Assembly: GCF_900163815.1 (NCBI RefSeq)
Contig: NZ_FUKO01000019.1
Location: forward strand, 248,001 to 312,000
Length of the DNA: 64,000 nt
Direction of reading: 5' to 3'
Origin: Microbacterium esteraromaticum
GTDB lineage: Bacteria > Actinomycetota > Actinomycetes > Actinomycetales > Microbacteriaceae
The translations under genes and the position numbers were made by a program. The notes under the pieces were generated by a model. The model saw only the letters and a list, made by a program, of their open reading frames with translations, ran no database searches and had not been told where the DNA came from. Below are positions 41,422 to 49,927 of the stretch, piece by piece; the first letter of the stretch is position 1; every line of letters begins with the position of its first letter.

Positions 41422-43139
41422 GCGCGCTGGATTCTCTTGACGACAGGCAGCGTGAGGCGGCATCCGTCCTGCGCGGTCCGGTTGCGGTGCTTGCTGGGGC
41501 GGGCACCGGAAAGACCCGGGTCATCACGCACCGCATCGCGCACGGCGTCGATACCGGCGCATACACACCCTCTCGCGTGCTCGCGGTCACCTTCACGGCC
41601 AAAGCCGCTGGAGAGCTCCGAGGTCGCCTGCGGGAACTGGGTGTGCGCGGAGTGTCTGCGCGCACCTTTCACGCCGCGGCACTCGCGCAGCTGAACTTCT
41701 TCTGGCCGACGGTCGCCGGAGACACCGCTCCCAAGATCATCGACAACAAGGTGCGGATGCTGGGGCAAGCCGCCGACGCGATGCGCCTGCGGCCCAGCAC
41801 GGCGACCCTGCGCGACATCGCCAGCGAGATCGAATGGCGCAAGGTCTCGATGCTGTCGATCGAGCAGTACGCCGAACAGGGGCGGCCGGTCAGCGGCATC
41901 CGCCCGGAACAACTCCTGGAACTGCAAGCCTCCTATGAGGCGCTGAAGGACGAGCGTCGTCAACTCGACTTCGAGGACGTGCTGCTGGCGTGCGCGGGCA
42001 TGCTCGAGGCCGAGCCCCGCGTCGCCACCGCGGTGCACGAGCAGTACCGGCATTTCACCGTCGATGAGTTCCAGGACGTCTCGCCCCTGCAGAACAGGCT
42101 TCTCGAGCTCTGGCTCGGCGATCGCAACGACATCTGCGTGGTCGGCGACGCCAGCCAGACGATCTACTCCTTCGCCGGCGCTCAGCAGCGCTACCTGTTG
42201 GAGTTCGAACGCAACCATCCAGGGGCGACAGTCGTGCGGCTCGAGAAGAACTATCGCTCGCACGCGCCCATCCTCACTGCAGCCAATGCGCTCATGCGCG
42301 GCCGCGCTGGCGCGCTCGACCTCGCCCCTGCTGGAGACGAATCGAACGCCGAGCCGCCGACGGTGACCGCGTATGACAGTGAGCGCGGTGAAGCCGACGG
42401 CATCGCCGACACGATCGTGCGGCGGATCGCCGCTGGCACGTCTCCTGCTGAGATCGCCGTGCTCTACCGGGCGCATGCTCAGTCGGCCGTGCTGCAGCAG
42501 GCGCTCGCCGCGCGCGGCGTCGCAACCACAGTCCTCGGCGGCACTCGCTTCTTCGACATGCCAGAGGCTCGACAGGCCGTGCTGGCGTTGCGAGGAGCTG
42601 CGGTCGCTCCATCCGACGTGGGATTCCTGCCGACGGTGCGCGACGTGCTGCGCGGGCTCGGACTGACAGAGGAACCGCCGCAGGCAGGCGGCGCGCAGCG
42701 CGACGGATGGGAGGCGCGCCGCGCGATTCTGCGCCTGGCCGAGGAAGCCCCGGACGGGACGACGCTGCGCGAGTTCGCCGACGACCTCATGGCCCGCGCA
42801 AAAGATCAGCACGAGCCGACGCTGCACACGGTCACGCTCTCGACGCTGCACGCCGCAAAGGGACTGGAATGGCCGCATGTACTGATCGCCGGCTGGACCG
42901 AGGGCGCGCTGCCGATCTCCTACGCGACCACCTTCGAGCAGATCGATGAGGAGCGGCGACTCGCCTACGTGGGCATCACGCGGGCTGCGCGAACGCTGGC
43001 TGTCTCGTGGTCGCGATCGTCGGGACGCGGGGAGCGGGCGCCGTCTCGCTTCCTCGCAGAGATCGGGACGACAGCTCGAGGCACGGGCATTCTGCGTGAT
43101 GTCGCACCGACCTCCAGACCTGCCGCCCGTCGGGCCTGA
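41418..43139 (+). CDS. uvrD2: UvrD-like DNA helicase (UvrD2 type)
   Basis: 573 residues, SF1A. Walker A AGAGTGKT, DEFQDVSP, GDASQTIYSFAGA, STLHAAKGLEW and RLAYVGITRA are all intact. Mycobacterial UvrD2 is longer, with an HRDC domain and a C-terminal tetracysteine motif; both are missing here, so this is the short form. The GTG at 41418 overlaps the nudC stop and has GAGGAG upstream. The last 54 codons are also read antisense by the next gene. Confidence 0.94.
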   Translation: MSALDSLDDRQREAASVLRGPVAVLAGAGTGKTRVITHRIAHGVDTGAYTPSRVLAVTFTAKAAGELRGRLRELGVRGVSARTFHAAALAQLNFFWPTVAGDTAPKIIDNKVRMLGQAADAMRLRPSTATLRDIASEIEWRKVSMLSIEQYAEQGRPVSGIRPEQLLELQASYEALKDERRQLDFEDVLLACAGMLEAEPRVATAVHEQYRHFTVDEFQDVSPLQNRLLELWLGDRNDICVVGDASQTIYSFAGAQQRYLLEFERNHPGATVVRLEKNYRSHAPILTAANALMRGRAGALDLAPAGDESNAEPPTVTAYDSERGEADGIADTIVRRIAAGTSPAEIAVLYRAHAQSAVLQQALAARGVATTVLGGTRFFDMPEARQAVLALRGAAVAPSDVGFLPTVRDVLRGLGLTEEPPQAGGAQRDGWEARRAILRLAEEAPDGTTLREFADDLMARAKDQHEPTLHTVTLSTLHAAKGLEWPHVLIAGWTEGALPISYATTFEQIDEERRLAYVGITRAARTLAVSWSRSSGRGERAPSRFLAEIGTTARGTGILRDVAPTSRPAARRA

Positions 43140-43842
43140 TTCGCACCATCAGCCCCGAGCCCGGAGTCGGCGTGCGCAGCACGCGGGCGACGAGGCTCGC
43201 CGCGCGTGCCACGTGTGCTGAGGTGATCGTCACCCGCTGACCCACCAGCTGAGCGTGCAGCAAGGGCCATGCCGGGTCTCGTCGACGCTCATGGGCATCT
43301 CGACACGACAGACATGGCGTCTCGCCGGGGATGACGAGTGGCCCGACCACCGCCGCCTCCTGCTCGAAGCCAACAGGAAGATGCGGAACGTCGTCGCGCA
43401 GATATGGCGCCAACTGCAAGGCTGCGGCTGCCCCTGCGACCACGACGACCGCGATGGCGTCGGCATCGCCCCGTGGTGCCTGGGGAATGCCCTCTTCGTG
43501 CAATGCCACTCGCATCCGTTCCTGAGCACGGCCATCGGCGACGTTGACATCATCGACCCAGATCGCGGGCGCGGCCGGTGCATCCTCGATGAGCACGGTG
43601 CGCAGGTCAGCCAGCATCCGCCGGGCAGCTTCTCGAGGAGCGCCGACGCTGTGTGCAATCACGTCGAAGGCCGTGCGCCGGATGCCGGAGCGCAGACGCA
43701 TCAGCAGCGGCTCCACCCAGCGGCCATTCGCATCGACACGAAGGACATTCTCGAGCCCGAACTGCACCGTGGACTCATCGCGCCACAGCAGGGGGTATCG
43801 CGGGTCCAGGCGAGTGATCGTCGGCGCGGTGAGCGGGCTCAT
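42976..43842 (-). CDS. Orphan E1-like/TOMM leader-binding type protein
   Basis: 288 residues. An N-terminal region resembling the peptide-clamp domain of cyclodehydratases, a degenerate ThiF-like Rossmann part (AVVVVAGAAAALQLAPYL), PLVIPGETPCLSCRDAHERRRDP, and a late HHAECPC. Cys177, 180, 252 and 254 form the likely zinc site. This is the kind of protein annotated in Actinobacteria as TOMM precursor leader peptide-binding protein (compare Rv3196). No YcaO, dehydrogenase or precursor peptide gene is near, so its role is unclear. The C-terminal 164 bases, including Cys252 and 254, overlap the uvrD2 3' end antisense. Confidence 0.75.
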   Translation of the reverse strand: MSPLTAPTITRLDPRYPLLWRDESTVQFGLENVLRVDANGRWVEPLLMRLRSGIRRTAFDVIAHSVGAPREAARRMLADLRTVLIEDAPAAPAIWVDDVNVADGRAQERMRVALHEEGIPQAPRGDADAIAVVVVAGAAAALQLAPYLRDDVPHLPVGFEQEAAVVGPLVIPGETPCLSCRDAHERRRDPAWPLLHAQLVGQRVTITSAHVARAASLVARVLRTPTPGSGLMVRIRPDGRQVWRSVRHHAECPCLELSSRSLRGSETAPAPRVPTIATTRQPAFAQPA

Positions 43843-43848
43843 TCCCCG

Positions 43849-43854
43849 AGTCTG
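43849..43854 (-). promoter_or_regulatory. Possible leaderless -10 of the E1-like gene
   Basis: CAGACT on the minus strand, 6 nt before ATG 43842. Confidence 0.4.
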
Positions 43855-43954
43855 ACCGCGCAGCGGACGCCGTGGGGCGCCGCTGCGCGATCTGTGGATG
43901 GATTCCCTGAAACGCTCGATTGTGCAGAGGGAATGCTCGGTCCGTGGTTACCGG

Positions 43955-45415
43955 TCAGACGGGCTGGTCGCCTTCCGGGCGGTCGTCGTCAGACTGGTCG
44001 TCGGTCTTCTCGCCCTTCGGCGCATCGTCGTCGGCTGGCGTCGCGTCGTCGGCTGGCGTCGCGTCGTCGGGCTGGACATCTTCGTCCGCTGCGCCGCCGA
44101 AGTCATCCCCATCGAGCAGGCGCGCCAGCGCCTCGTCGAACTCGTCGGCGACCGGAGCCTCACCGCGCTGCATCGCCTGCAGCCGTTCGATGAGCGCAGC
44201 CGGGTCATCGATATCGGCGGAGCCCGGCATCAGATCGGAGTAGTCCCACAGCGTGTCGCGGGCCGCGATGCCCACGGCATCCGTCACTGCCCGCCACATC
44301 GCCGAAGCCTCACGCAGGCGTCGCGGTCGCAGCTTCAACCCGACCAGCGCGCCCAGTGCGTCCTCTGCGGGGCCGCCGACTGCACGGCGCCGGCGCGCAG
44401 CCTCCGCCAGGCGTGCGCCATCCGGCAGGCGTGCAATGGCCTCACCGGTCACGACATCCACCCAGCCGTCGATCGTCGCGATGAGGTTCTCCAGACGGGT
44501 GAGCGCGTCGCGCTGCGCCTCGGTCTGCGCTGGCAGCAGAGCACCGCCCTCGATGGCGGCCCGCAGCTCTTCAGGGTTGCTCGGGTCGAGCCGGGAAGCC
44601 ATGTCCTCGAGCGCATCGATGTCGACGGTGACCCCGCGGGCGAAGTCGGTGATCTGCGACAGCACATGCAGGTGCAGCCACTTGGCGTGCCGGTACAGCC
44701 GGGCGTACGCGAGTTCGCGCACCGCCAGGTAGAGCGCGATCTGATCTTCGGGAATCTCCAGTCCTTCACCGAAGTCGGCGATGTTCTGCGGGATCACCGC
44801 TGCGGTTCCCGGCGGCAGAACCGGAATGCCGACGTCACCGCCGGAGACGACCTCGAGCGAGAGCCGGCCGAGAACCTGACCGAACTGCGAGGCGAACAGT
44901 GTGCCTCCGAGTCCGCGCATCAGCTGGCCCGCACCCTGCACCATTCCCTGCATCTCTTCGGGCACCTGCGACTCGAGCGCATCGGTGAGCGCATCCGCGA
45001 TCGAGGTGGAGACGGGGCTTGCGATCTCCTTCCACACCGGAAGCGTCTTCTGCACCCACTCGCCGCGGGTCATCGCCTGCGGCGCGGAGGAGAGTTCCGA
45101 GATCGTGGTCGCTTCGCTCAGCCACAGGTTCGCCAGGCCGAATGCATCGACCACCGACGAGCGAGAGCCGTCCGTGATGCCTTGGCCCTCTCGGTTCGCG
45201 ATGTGCAGTGCCGACCGCTCGGCGTTCTGCCATGGGTCGCCGCTGAACATTCCCTGCATCTGCGACATGAACCCCGCCATCTGCGTGGGGTCGATGGACA
45301 TTCCGTCCATGTTCGAGAGCGCGTCGCGCAGTGCCTCGGGGTCGATCTGCCCCCCGGACATCATGCGTCGTAGCATCTCTTCGAAATCCGACGGATCCTG
45401 TTCGTCATCTGCCAT
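43955..45415 (-). CDS. DUF2342 (TIGR03624-type) protein
   Basis: 486 residues, the family called zinc-dependent metalloprotease or putative hydrolase in Actinobacteria (Rv3195-like). The usual active-site segment is present as VRELAYARLYRHAKWL, but the histidine I expect in the RExAHxRL pattern is Tyr, and no HEXXH occurs anywhere, so activity is doubtful. Several Gln/Met-rich helices lie at the N-terminus (MAGFMSQMQGMFSGD). The acidic tail contains tandem DDATPA coded by an 18-bp repeat. Start supported by GAGAGGG upstream. Confidence 0.85.
   Translation of the reverse strand: MADDEQDPSDFEEMLRRMMSGGQIDPEALRDALSNMDGMSIDPTQMAGFMSQMQGMFSGDPWQNAERSALHIANREGQGITDGSRSSVVDAFGLANLWLSEATTISELSSAPQAMTRGEWVQKTLPVWKEIASPVSTSIADALTDALESQVPEEMQGMVQGAGQLMRGLGGTLFASQFGQVLGRLSLEVVSGGDVGIPVLPPGTAAVIPQNIADFGEGLEIPEDQIALYLAVRELAYARLYRHAKWLHLHVLSQITDFARGVTVDIDALEDMASRLDPSNPEELRAAIEGGALLPAQTEAQRDALTRLENLIATIDGWVDVVTGEAIARLPDGARLAEAARRRRAVGGPAEDALGALVGLKLRPRRLREASAMWRAVTDAVGIAARDTLWDYSDLMPGSADIDDPAALIERLQAMQRGEAPVADEFDEALARLLDGDDFGGAADEDVQPDDATPADDATPADDDAPKGEKTDDQSDDDRPEGDQPV
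44023..44075 (-). repeat. 18-bp tandem repeat in the DUF2342 tail
   Basis: TCGCGTCGTCGGCTGGCG at 44041-44058 with a near copy before and a partial copy after, coding repeated DDATPA. Confidence 0.85.
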
Positions 45416-45453
45416 GCGATCGCCCTCTCAGCATGCCCGTAGCGTGTGCGCTC

Positions 45454-45460
45454 TACGCTA
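45454..45460. promoter_or_regulatory. Overlapping divergent -10 elements of DUF2342 and PDZ-Lon genes
   Basis: TACGCT (45454-45459, plus) and TAGCGT (45455-45460, minus) share five base pairs. The predicted starts are about 45466 (plus) and 45448 (minus), so both genes have leaders of 30 to 70 nt. Confidence 0.4.
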
Positions 45461-45532
45461 GTCACACGATCCTGTGCTCAGACCCTGTGAGCGCGGATCG
45501 CTCTACGCCGCTCGCGAACGCCCGGAGGACCC

Positions 45533-46627
45533 GTGTCATCACGCCGCAGTACCGGCACGGTTGTCGGCCTCAGCGCTCTGAGTGTCTCGCTGATCGCCCT
45601 CGTCGGCCTCACCTTCGTGCCGACCCAGTACGTGATCCAGCGACCCGGCCCGGTGTTCGACACGCTGGGCACCGCCATCAGTGCCGACGGCGACAAGGTT
45701 CCGCTGATCGAGATCGATGGCGCGAAGTCGTACCCCACGGGCGGAACTCTCGATCTGACGACGGTTCAGGTGGTGGGAAACCGCCAGCGCACTCCCACCT
45801 GGTTCGAGCTGGCGCTCACCTGGTTCGATCCCACGCGCGCTGTTGTGCCGATCGACACCGTCTTTCCCGAAGGAGTGACCTCAGAGCAGCGTGAGGAGCG
45901 CAATGCCGCACTGATGGTGGACTCGCAGCACGAGGCGACAGCGGCAGCCCTTCAGGAACTCGGCTACGACGTCGGAGCGACCGTCAAGGTCGTCGAGGCG
46001 ATCGCGGATACCCCGGCGGCCGGCAAGCTCGAGGCCGACGACACGATCCTCGCGATCGATGGCGTTGCGGTCGACTCGGCCACCGTGCTGCGCGACACGA
46101 TCCAAGAGGCGAAGGGCGCCGAGGTCGCGCTGAGCGTGGAGCGAAACGGCGAGACGCAAGATGTCACGATCACGCCGGAGGAGACCACGGATGCTGCCGG
46201 TGAGCCGGTCTGGCTGATCGGCATCTCGCTGACCACGGAGTACGACTTCCCGATCGACGTGCAGCTGCAGCTCGACAATGTGGGCGGTCCCAGTGCGGGA
46301 ATGATGTTCGCGCTCGGAATCGTCGACACGCTGACACCAGGCAAGCTCAACGGCGGGAAGAACGTGGCCGGCACCGGCACCATCGATGCCGCAGGCACGG
46401 TGGGCCCGATCGGCGGCATCCGTCAGAAGCTATACGGCGCGCGGGATGCCGGGGCGACGATCTTCCTTGCTCCGGAGAGCAACTGCAATGAGGTCGTCGG
46501 CCATGTTCCCGATGGGCTGCAGGTGTTCAGCACCTCGACCCTGGAGCAGTCGCTCGACATTCTCGACGTCATCGCCGAGGGTGGGGACACGTCGAAGCTG
46601 CCGGTCTGCACGGTGAAAGCGGGCTGA
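45533..46627 (+). CDS. PDZ/S16 (Lon-type) membrane serine protease
   Basis: 364 residues. N-terminal membrane helix (about 9-30), a PDZ domain (about 135-210) and an S16 Lon-type proteolytic domain with Ser254 (NVGGPSAGM) and Lys299 (GIRQKLYGA) as the dyad. This is the YlbL/Rv3194c family, which works outside the membrane in protein quality control. GGAGG at 45524-45528 supports GTG 45533. Transcribed divergently from DUF2342 and followed by the UPF0182 gene. Confidence 0.94.
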   Translation: MSSRRSTGTVVGLSALSVSLIALVGLTFVPTQYVIQRPGPVFDTLGTAISADGDKVPLIEIDGAKSYPTGGTLDLTTVQVVGNRQRTPTWFELALTWFDPTRAVVPIDTVFPEGVTSEQREERNAALMVDSQHEATAAALQELGYDVGATVKVVEAIADTPAAGKLEADDTILAIDGVAVDSATVLRDTIQEAKGAEVALSVERNGETQDVTITPEETTDAAGEPVWLIGISLTTEYDFPIDVQLQLDNVGGPSAGMMFALGIVDTLTPGKLNGGKNVAGTGTIDAAGTVGPIGGIRQKLYGARDAGATIFLAPESNCNEVVGHVPDGLQVFSTSTLEQSLDILDVIAEGGDTSKLPVCTVKAG

Positions 46628-46705
46628 GAAAGCGCCGCCCTGCGCGAGCAGGAAAGCCCTGTTCAGCGCTGAGCGTACCTGGGGGCCGCACATAGCTGGC
46701 CTGCC

Positions 46706-46711
46706 TAGGAT
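46706..46711 (+). promoter_or_regulatory. Leaderless -10 of the UPF0182 gene
   Basis: TAGGAT, 6 nt before GTG 46718. Confidence 0.6.
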
Positions 46712-46717
46712 GGAACG

Positions 46718-49639
46718 GTGACCTCGAACTCTGCGCCCCCTCCGGCCACAGCCCATCCCTCTCGGCGGATTCTCGCAATCTCCGTGGCGATCATCGCCGC
46801 GCTGATCGCGGCGTTCTTCGTCTTCGCGTCGCTGTATACGGAGTTCCTCTGGTTCGACCAGCTGAACTTCGCATCGGTGCTGACCACGCAGTGGATCGCT
46901 ACGGCGACGATGTTCGTGGTCGGGTTCCTGGGCATGGCGCTGCCGATCTTCCTTTGCATCCAGCTGGCCTATCGTCTGCGGCCGGTCTACGTGCGGCTGA
47001 GCTCGCAGCTCGACCGCTACCAGGAGGTCATCGAGCCGCTGCGACGCCTCGCCATGTGGGGGATGCCGGTGTTCTTCGGCGTCTTCGCGGGCTTCGCCGC
47101 CGCAGGCAACTGGAAGGTCGTCTGGCTCTGGGCCAACGGGGTCGCGACCGGAACCGTCGATCCGGAGTTCGGCGTCGACACCGGCTTCTACCTGTTCGCG
47201 ATGCCCTTCTACTCGATGCTGCTCGCGTTCGTCTCGGCCGTGCTGCTGCTGAGTCTCGTGATCACCGCGCTCGTGTCGTACCTGTACGGATCGGTGCAGA
47301 TCGCCGGCCGCGAGCTGCGCATCTCCAAGCCGGCGCGCATCCAGCTCGCGGTGCTGGCCGGTATCTATCTGGCGGTTCAGGCGGTGAGCTTGTGGCTCGA
47401 TCGCTACCTGACACTCGTGCAGCCGGAAGGCCGCATCACCGGTGCGGCGTACACCGGTGTGAACGCCACGATCCCCGGCCTTGCGATCCTCTCGATCATC
47501 GCGGCCGTGGTCGCCGTGCTGTTCTTCGTCACCGCCATCATCGGTCGCTGGCGCTTCCCGCTGGCGGCGACGGCGCTGTTCATCGTCGCGTCACTGGTCG
47601 TGGGCATGGGCTACCCCTGGGTGGTCACCACGTTCCAGGTGAAGCCGAACGAGAACTCGTATCAGGCGCAGTACTACGACCGCAGCATCGCCAGCACCAA
47701 GGAGGCGTTCGGCGTCGCCGACATGGATGTCACGCCGTTCAAGGCGGTCACCGACACCGAGCCCGGTCAGCTGCGCGCAGATGCCGAGACGACAGCATCC
47801 GTTCGCATCATGGACCCGGCGATCATCGGACCCACCGTGCGCCAGCTCGAGCAGTACCGCTCCTACTACCAGTTCTCTCCTGAGCTCGACATCGACCGCT
47901 ACGAGATCGACGGCAAGACGCAGGACACCGTGGTCTCGGTGCGCGACCTCGACCTGGCCAAGCTCGGCGGCGGAGACAACTGGAACAACCGCGCAGCTGT
48001 CTACACGCACGGCTACGGCCTGGTGGCGCTCGCCGGAAACGAGCGGACCAGCGATGGCGAGCCGGTGTTCCTCGAGCGCGGCATCCCGTCCTCCGGCTTC
48101 CTCACCAAGACCGAGAAGTTCCAGCCGCGGGTCTACTTCGGCGAGACCTCGCCCGAATACTCGATCGTCGGTGCTCCGAAGGACAGCAAGCCGGTCGAGA
48201 TCGACTACCCGCGCGGTCAGGATGGCGCGAGCGATACGAAGACCACGTTCGAGGGCAATGGTGGGCCGCGCATCGGCAACACCTTCCGCAAGCTGCTGTA
48301 CGCGATGAAGTTCCAGTCGGAGCAGATCCTCTTCTCGAACCTCGTGAACGAGGACTCGCAGATCCTGTACGACCGTGACCCGAAGCAGCGCGTGCAGAAG
48401 GTCGCTCCGTACCTGACCCTCGACAACGACCCGTACCCCAGCGTCGTCGACGGCCGCATCGTCTGGATCATCGATGGGTTCACGACGAGTGCGACCTACC
48501 CGTACTCGACGACGGTGAGCCTGCGGGATGCCATTGCCGATTCGCGCACTCCGGCATCCGTGGTCGCGTTCGACAACATCAACTACATCCGCAACTCCGT
48601 CAAGGCCACCGTCGACGCCTATGACGGCTCGGTGACCCTGTACGCCTGGGACGACGAGGATCCGATCCTCAAGGCCTGGCAGAACGTGTACCCGTCGACG
48701 GTCAAGCCGTACACCGAGATGTCCGGTGATCTGATGAGTCACGTGCGCTACCCGACGGACCTGTTCAAAGTGCAGCGCTCGGTGCTCGGCGTCTACCACA
48801 TCGATGATGCGAGCTCCTTCGCGCAGGAGGACAACCGCTGGCAGACGCCGCAGGATCCACGCACGAAGGATAAGGTGCAGCCGCCGTACTACCTCTCGAT
48901 GAAGATGCCCGGTCAGGATGACCCGCGCTTCTCGATGTTCTCGACGTTCATCCCTGCGGATGGACAGGGTGAGAGCCGCGAGGTGCTCATGGGCTATCTC
49001 GCCGTCGACTCCGATGCCGGCTCGAAGGCAGGTGAGAAGTCTGACGGCTACGGCAAGCTCAGACTGTTGGAGATCGATACGGCGACCACTGTGCCCGGCC
49101 CCGGCCAAGTGCAGAACACGTTCGACTCCGATACCTCGATCGCCGACAAGCTCAACGTGCTGACGCTCGGTAAATCGGACGTCCGGTATGGAAACCTGCT
49201 GACGCTCCCTGTCGGTGGCGGACTGCTGTACGTCCAGCCGGTATACGTGCAGTCGTCCGAGGGCACGAAGCTGCCGAACCTCCGCAAGGTGCTGGTCGCC
49301 TTCGGTGATCGCGTCGCGTTCGAAGACACCCTCACCGAGGCTCTCGATGTGCTGTTCGGGGGAGACGCCGGTGCCACGGGTGGCGATGACGACGTGACGC
49401 CGACCGATCCGGATACTCCGACCGAACCCGATGAGCCGACGACGCCGGATGAGGGCGGCACCGATGTGCCGGGGCCCGGCAGCGAGATGGCGCAGGCTCT
49501 GCAGGACGCCAAGGAGGCGCTCACCGCGCGCGAGGCGGCCCTGAAGTCCGGTGACCTGGAGAAGTTCGCCGCGCAGGACAAGAAGCTCACCGCAGCGATC
49601 GAGAAGCTTCTCGCGCTGGAGGACGAAGCCGGCAAGTAA
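46718..49639 (+). CDS. UPF0182 family large membrane protein
   Basis: 973 residues. Seven predicted membrane helices in the first 310 residues, then a large extracytoplasmic domain with the family pattern NRAAVYTHGYGLV and TNLFKVQRSVLGVYH-like segment (PTDLFKVQRSVLGVYH). A Pro/Asp/Thr-rich linker (about 890-920) and a short helical tail end the protein. UPF0182 (Rv3193c-like) is universal in Actinobacteria but its function is unknown. Stands beside the PDZ-Lon protease, as in mycobacteria. Confidence 0.95.
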   Translation: MTSNSAPPPATAHPSRRILAISVAIIAALIAAFFVFASLYTEFLWFDQLNFASVLTTQWIATATMFVVGFLGMALPIFLCIQLAYRLRPVYVRLSSQLDRYQEVIEPLRRLAMWGMPVFFGVFAGFAAAGNWKVVWLWANGVATGTVDPEFGVDTGFYLFAMPFYSMLLAFVSAVLLLSLVITALVSYLYGSVQIAGRELRISKPARIQLAVLAGIYLAVQAVSLWLDRYLTLVQPEGRITGAAYTGVNATIPGLAILSIIAAVVAVLFFVTAIIGRWRFPLAATALFIVASLVVGMGYPWVVTTFQVKPNENSYQAQYYDRSIASTKEAFGVADMDVTPFKAVTDTEPGQLRADAETTASVRIMDPAIIGPTVRQLEQYRSYYQFSPELDIDRYEIDGKTQDTVVSVRDLDLAKLGGGDNWNNRAAVYTHGYGLVALAGNERTSDGEPVFLERGIPSSGFLTKTEKFQPRVYFGETSPEYSIVGAPKDSKPVEIDYPRGQDGASDTKTTFEGNGGPRIGNTFRKLLYAMKFQSEQILFSNLVNEDSQILYDRDPKQRVQKVAPYLTLDNDPYPSVVDGRIVWIIDGFTTSATYPYSTTVSLRDAIADSRTPASVVAFDNINYIRNSVKATVDAYDGSVTLYAWDDEDPILKAWQNVYPSTVKPYTEMSGDLMSHVRYPTDLFKVQRSVLGVYHIDDASSFAQEDNRWQTPQDPRTKDKVQPPYYLSMKMPGQDDPRFSMFSTFIPADGQGESREVLMGYLAVDSDAGSKAGEKSDGYGKLRLLEIDTATTVPGPGQVQNTFDSDTSIADKLNVLTLGKSDVRYGNLLTLPVGGGLLYVQPVYVQSSEGTKLPNLRKVLVAFGDRVAFEDTLTEALDVLFGGDAGATGGDDDVTPTDPDTPTEPDEPTTPDEGGTDVPGPGSEMAQALQDAKEALTAREAALKSGDLEKFAAQDKKLTAAIEKLLALEDEAGK

Positions 49640-49654
49640 TCGGCTGAGCTGTGC

Positions 49655-49684
49655 AAGAGGGCGTCCCTGAGGGGGCGCCCTCTT
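49655..49684 (+). terminator. Terminator of the UPF0182 gene
   Basis: AAGAGGGCG (49655-49663) / CGCCCTCTT (49676-49684), perfect 9-bp stem with a 12-nt loop. Confidence 0.8.
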
Positions 49685-49752
49685 CGCGTTGCACGCCGGC
49701 GGTCGCTCCGGGGCTATCCGCCCCGCTCCGCAGAGGATGTGGGGACACAAAC

Positions 49753-49788
49753 AAGAAGACCCGGTCTCAATGAGACCGGGTCTTCTTT
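49753..49788. terminator. Terminator of the initiator tRNA gene
   Basis: 17-bp perfect inverted repeat AAGAAGACCCGGTCTCA (49753-49769) / TGAGACCGGGTCTTCTT (49771-49787), directly after the tRNA 3' end on the minus strand; T-rich bases follow. Confidence 0.85.
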
Positions 49789-49791
49789 CAC

Positions 49792-49868
49792 TGGTTGCGG
49801 GGGCAGGATTTGAACCTACGACCTCCGGGTTATGAGCCCGGCGAGCTACCGAACTGCTCCACCCCGCG
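49792..49868 (-). tRNA. Initiator tRNA-fMet (CAT)
   Basis: 77 nt including an encoded CCA (complement at 49792-49794). The anticodon CAT is at 49832-49834 (complement). The C1/A72 mismatch (g49868 and t49796 on the plus strand) and three consecutive G-C pairs in the anticodon stem (GGG/CCC) identify it as the initiator, not elongator tRNA-Met. The T-arm GGTTCAAAT and other invariant positions are present. Confidence 0.97.
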
Positions 49869-49927
49869 GCACGTTGAATAGCCTAACACGGCTCACAGGG
49901 GAGGGCGAATCGAGGCAGGATGGAGGC

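Noticed and set aside
41418..43139. Frameshift removing the HRDC domain of UvrD2
   Set aside because: The downstream plus-strand frames show no HRDC-like sequence, and the opposite strand is occupied by a good gene.
42976..43842. A complete azole-RiPP (TOMM) biosynthesis cluster
   Set aside because: No YcaO, dehydrogenase, precursor or transporter nearby; the protein stands alone in a housekeeping block.
49792..49868. Integration site of a mobile element at the initiator tRNA
   Set aside because: No integrase, no repeated tRNA 3' end and no change of composition on either side.
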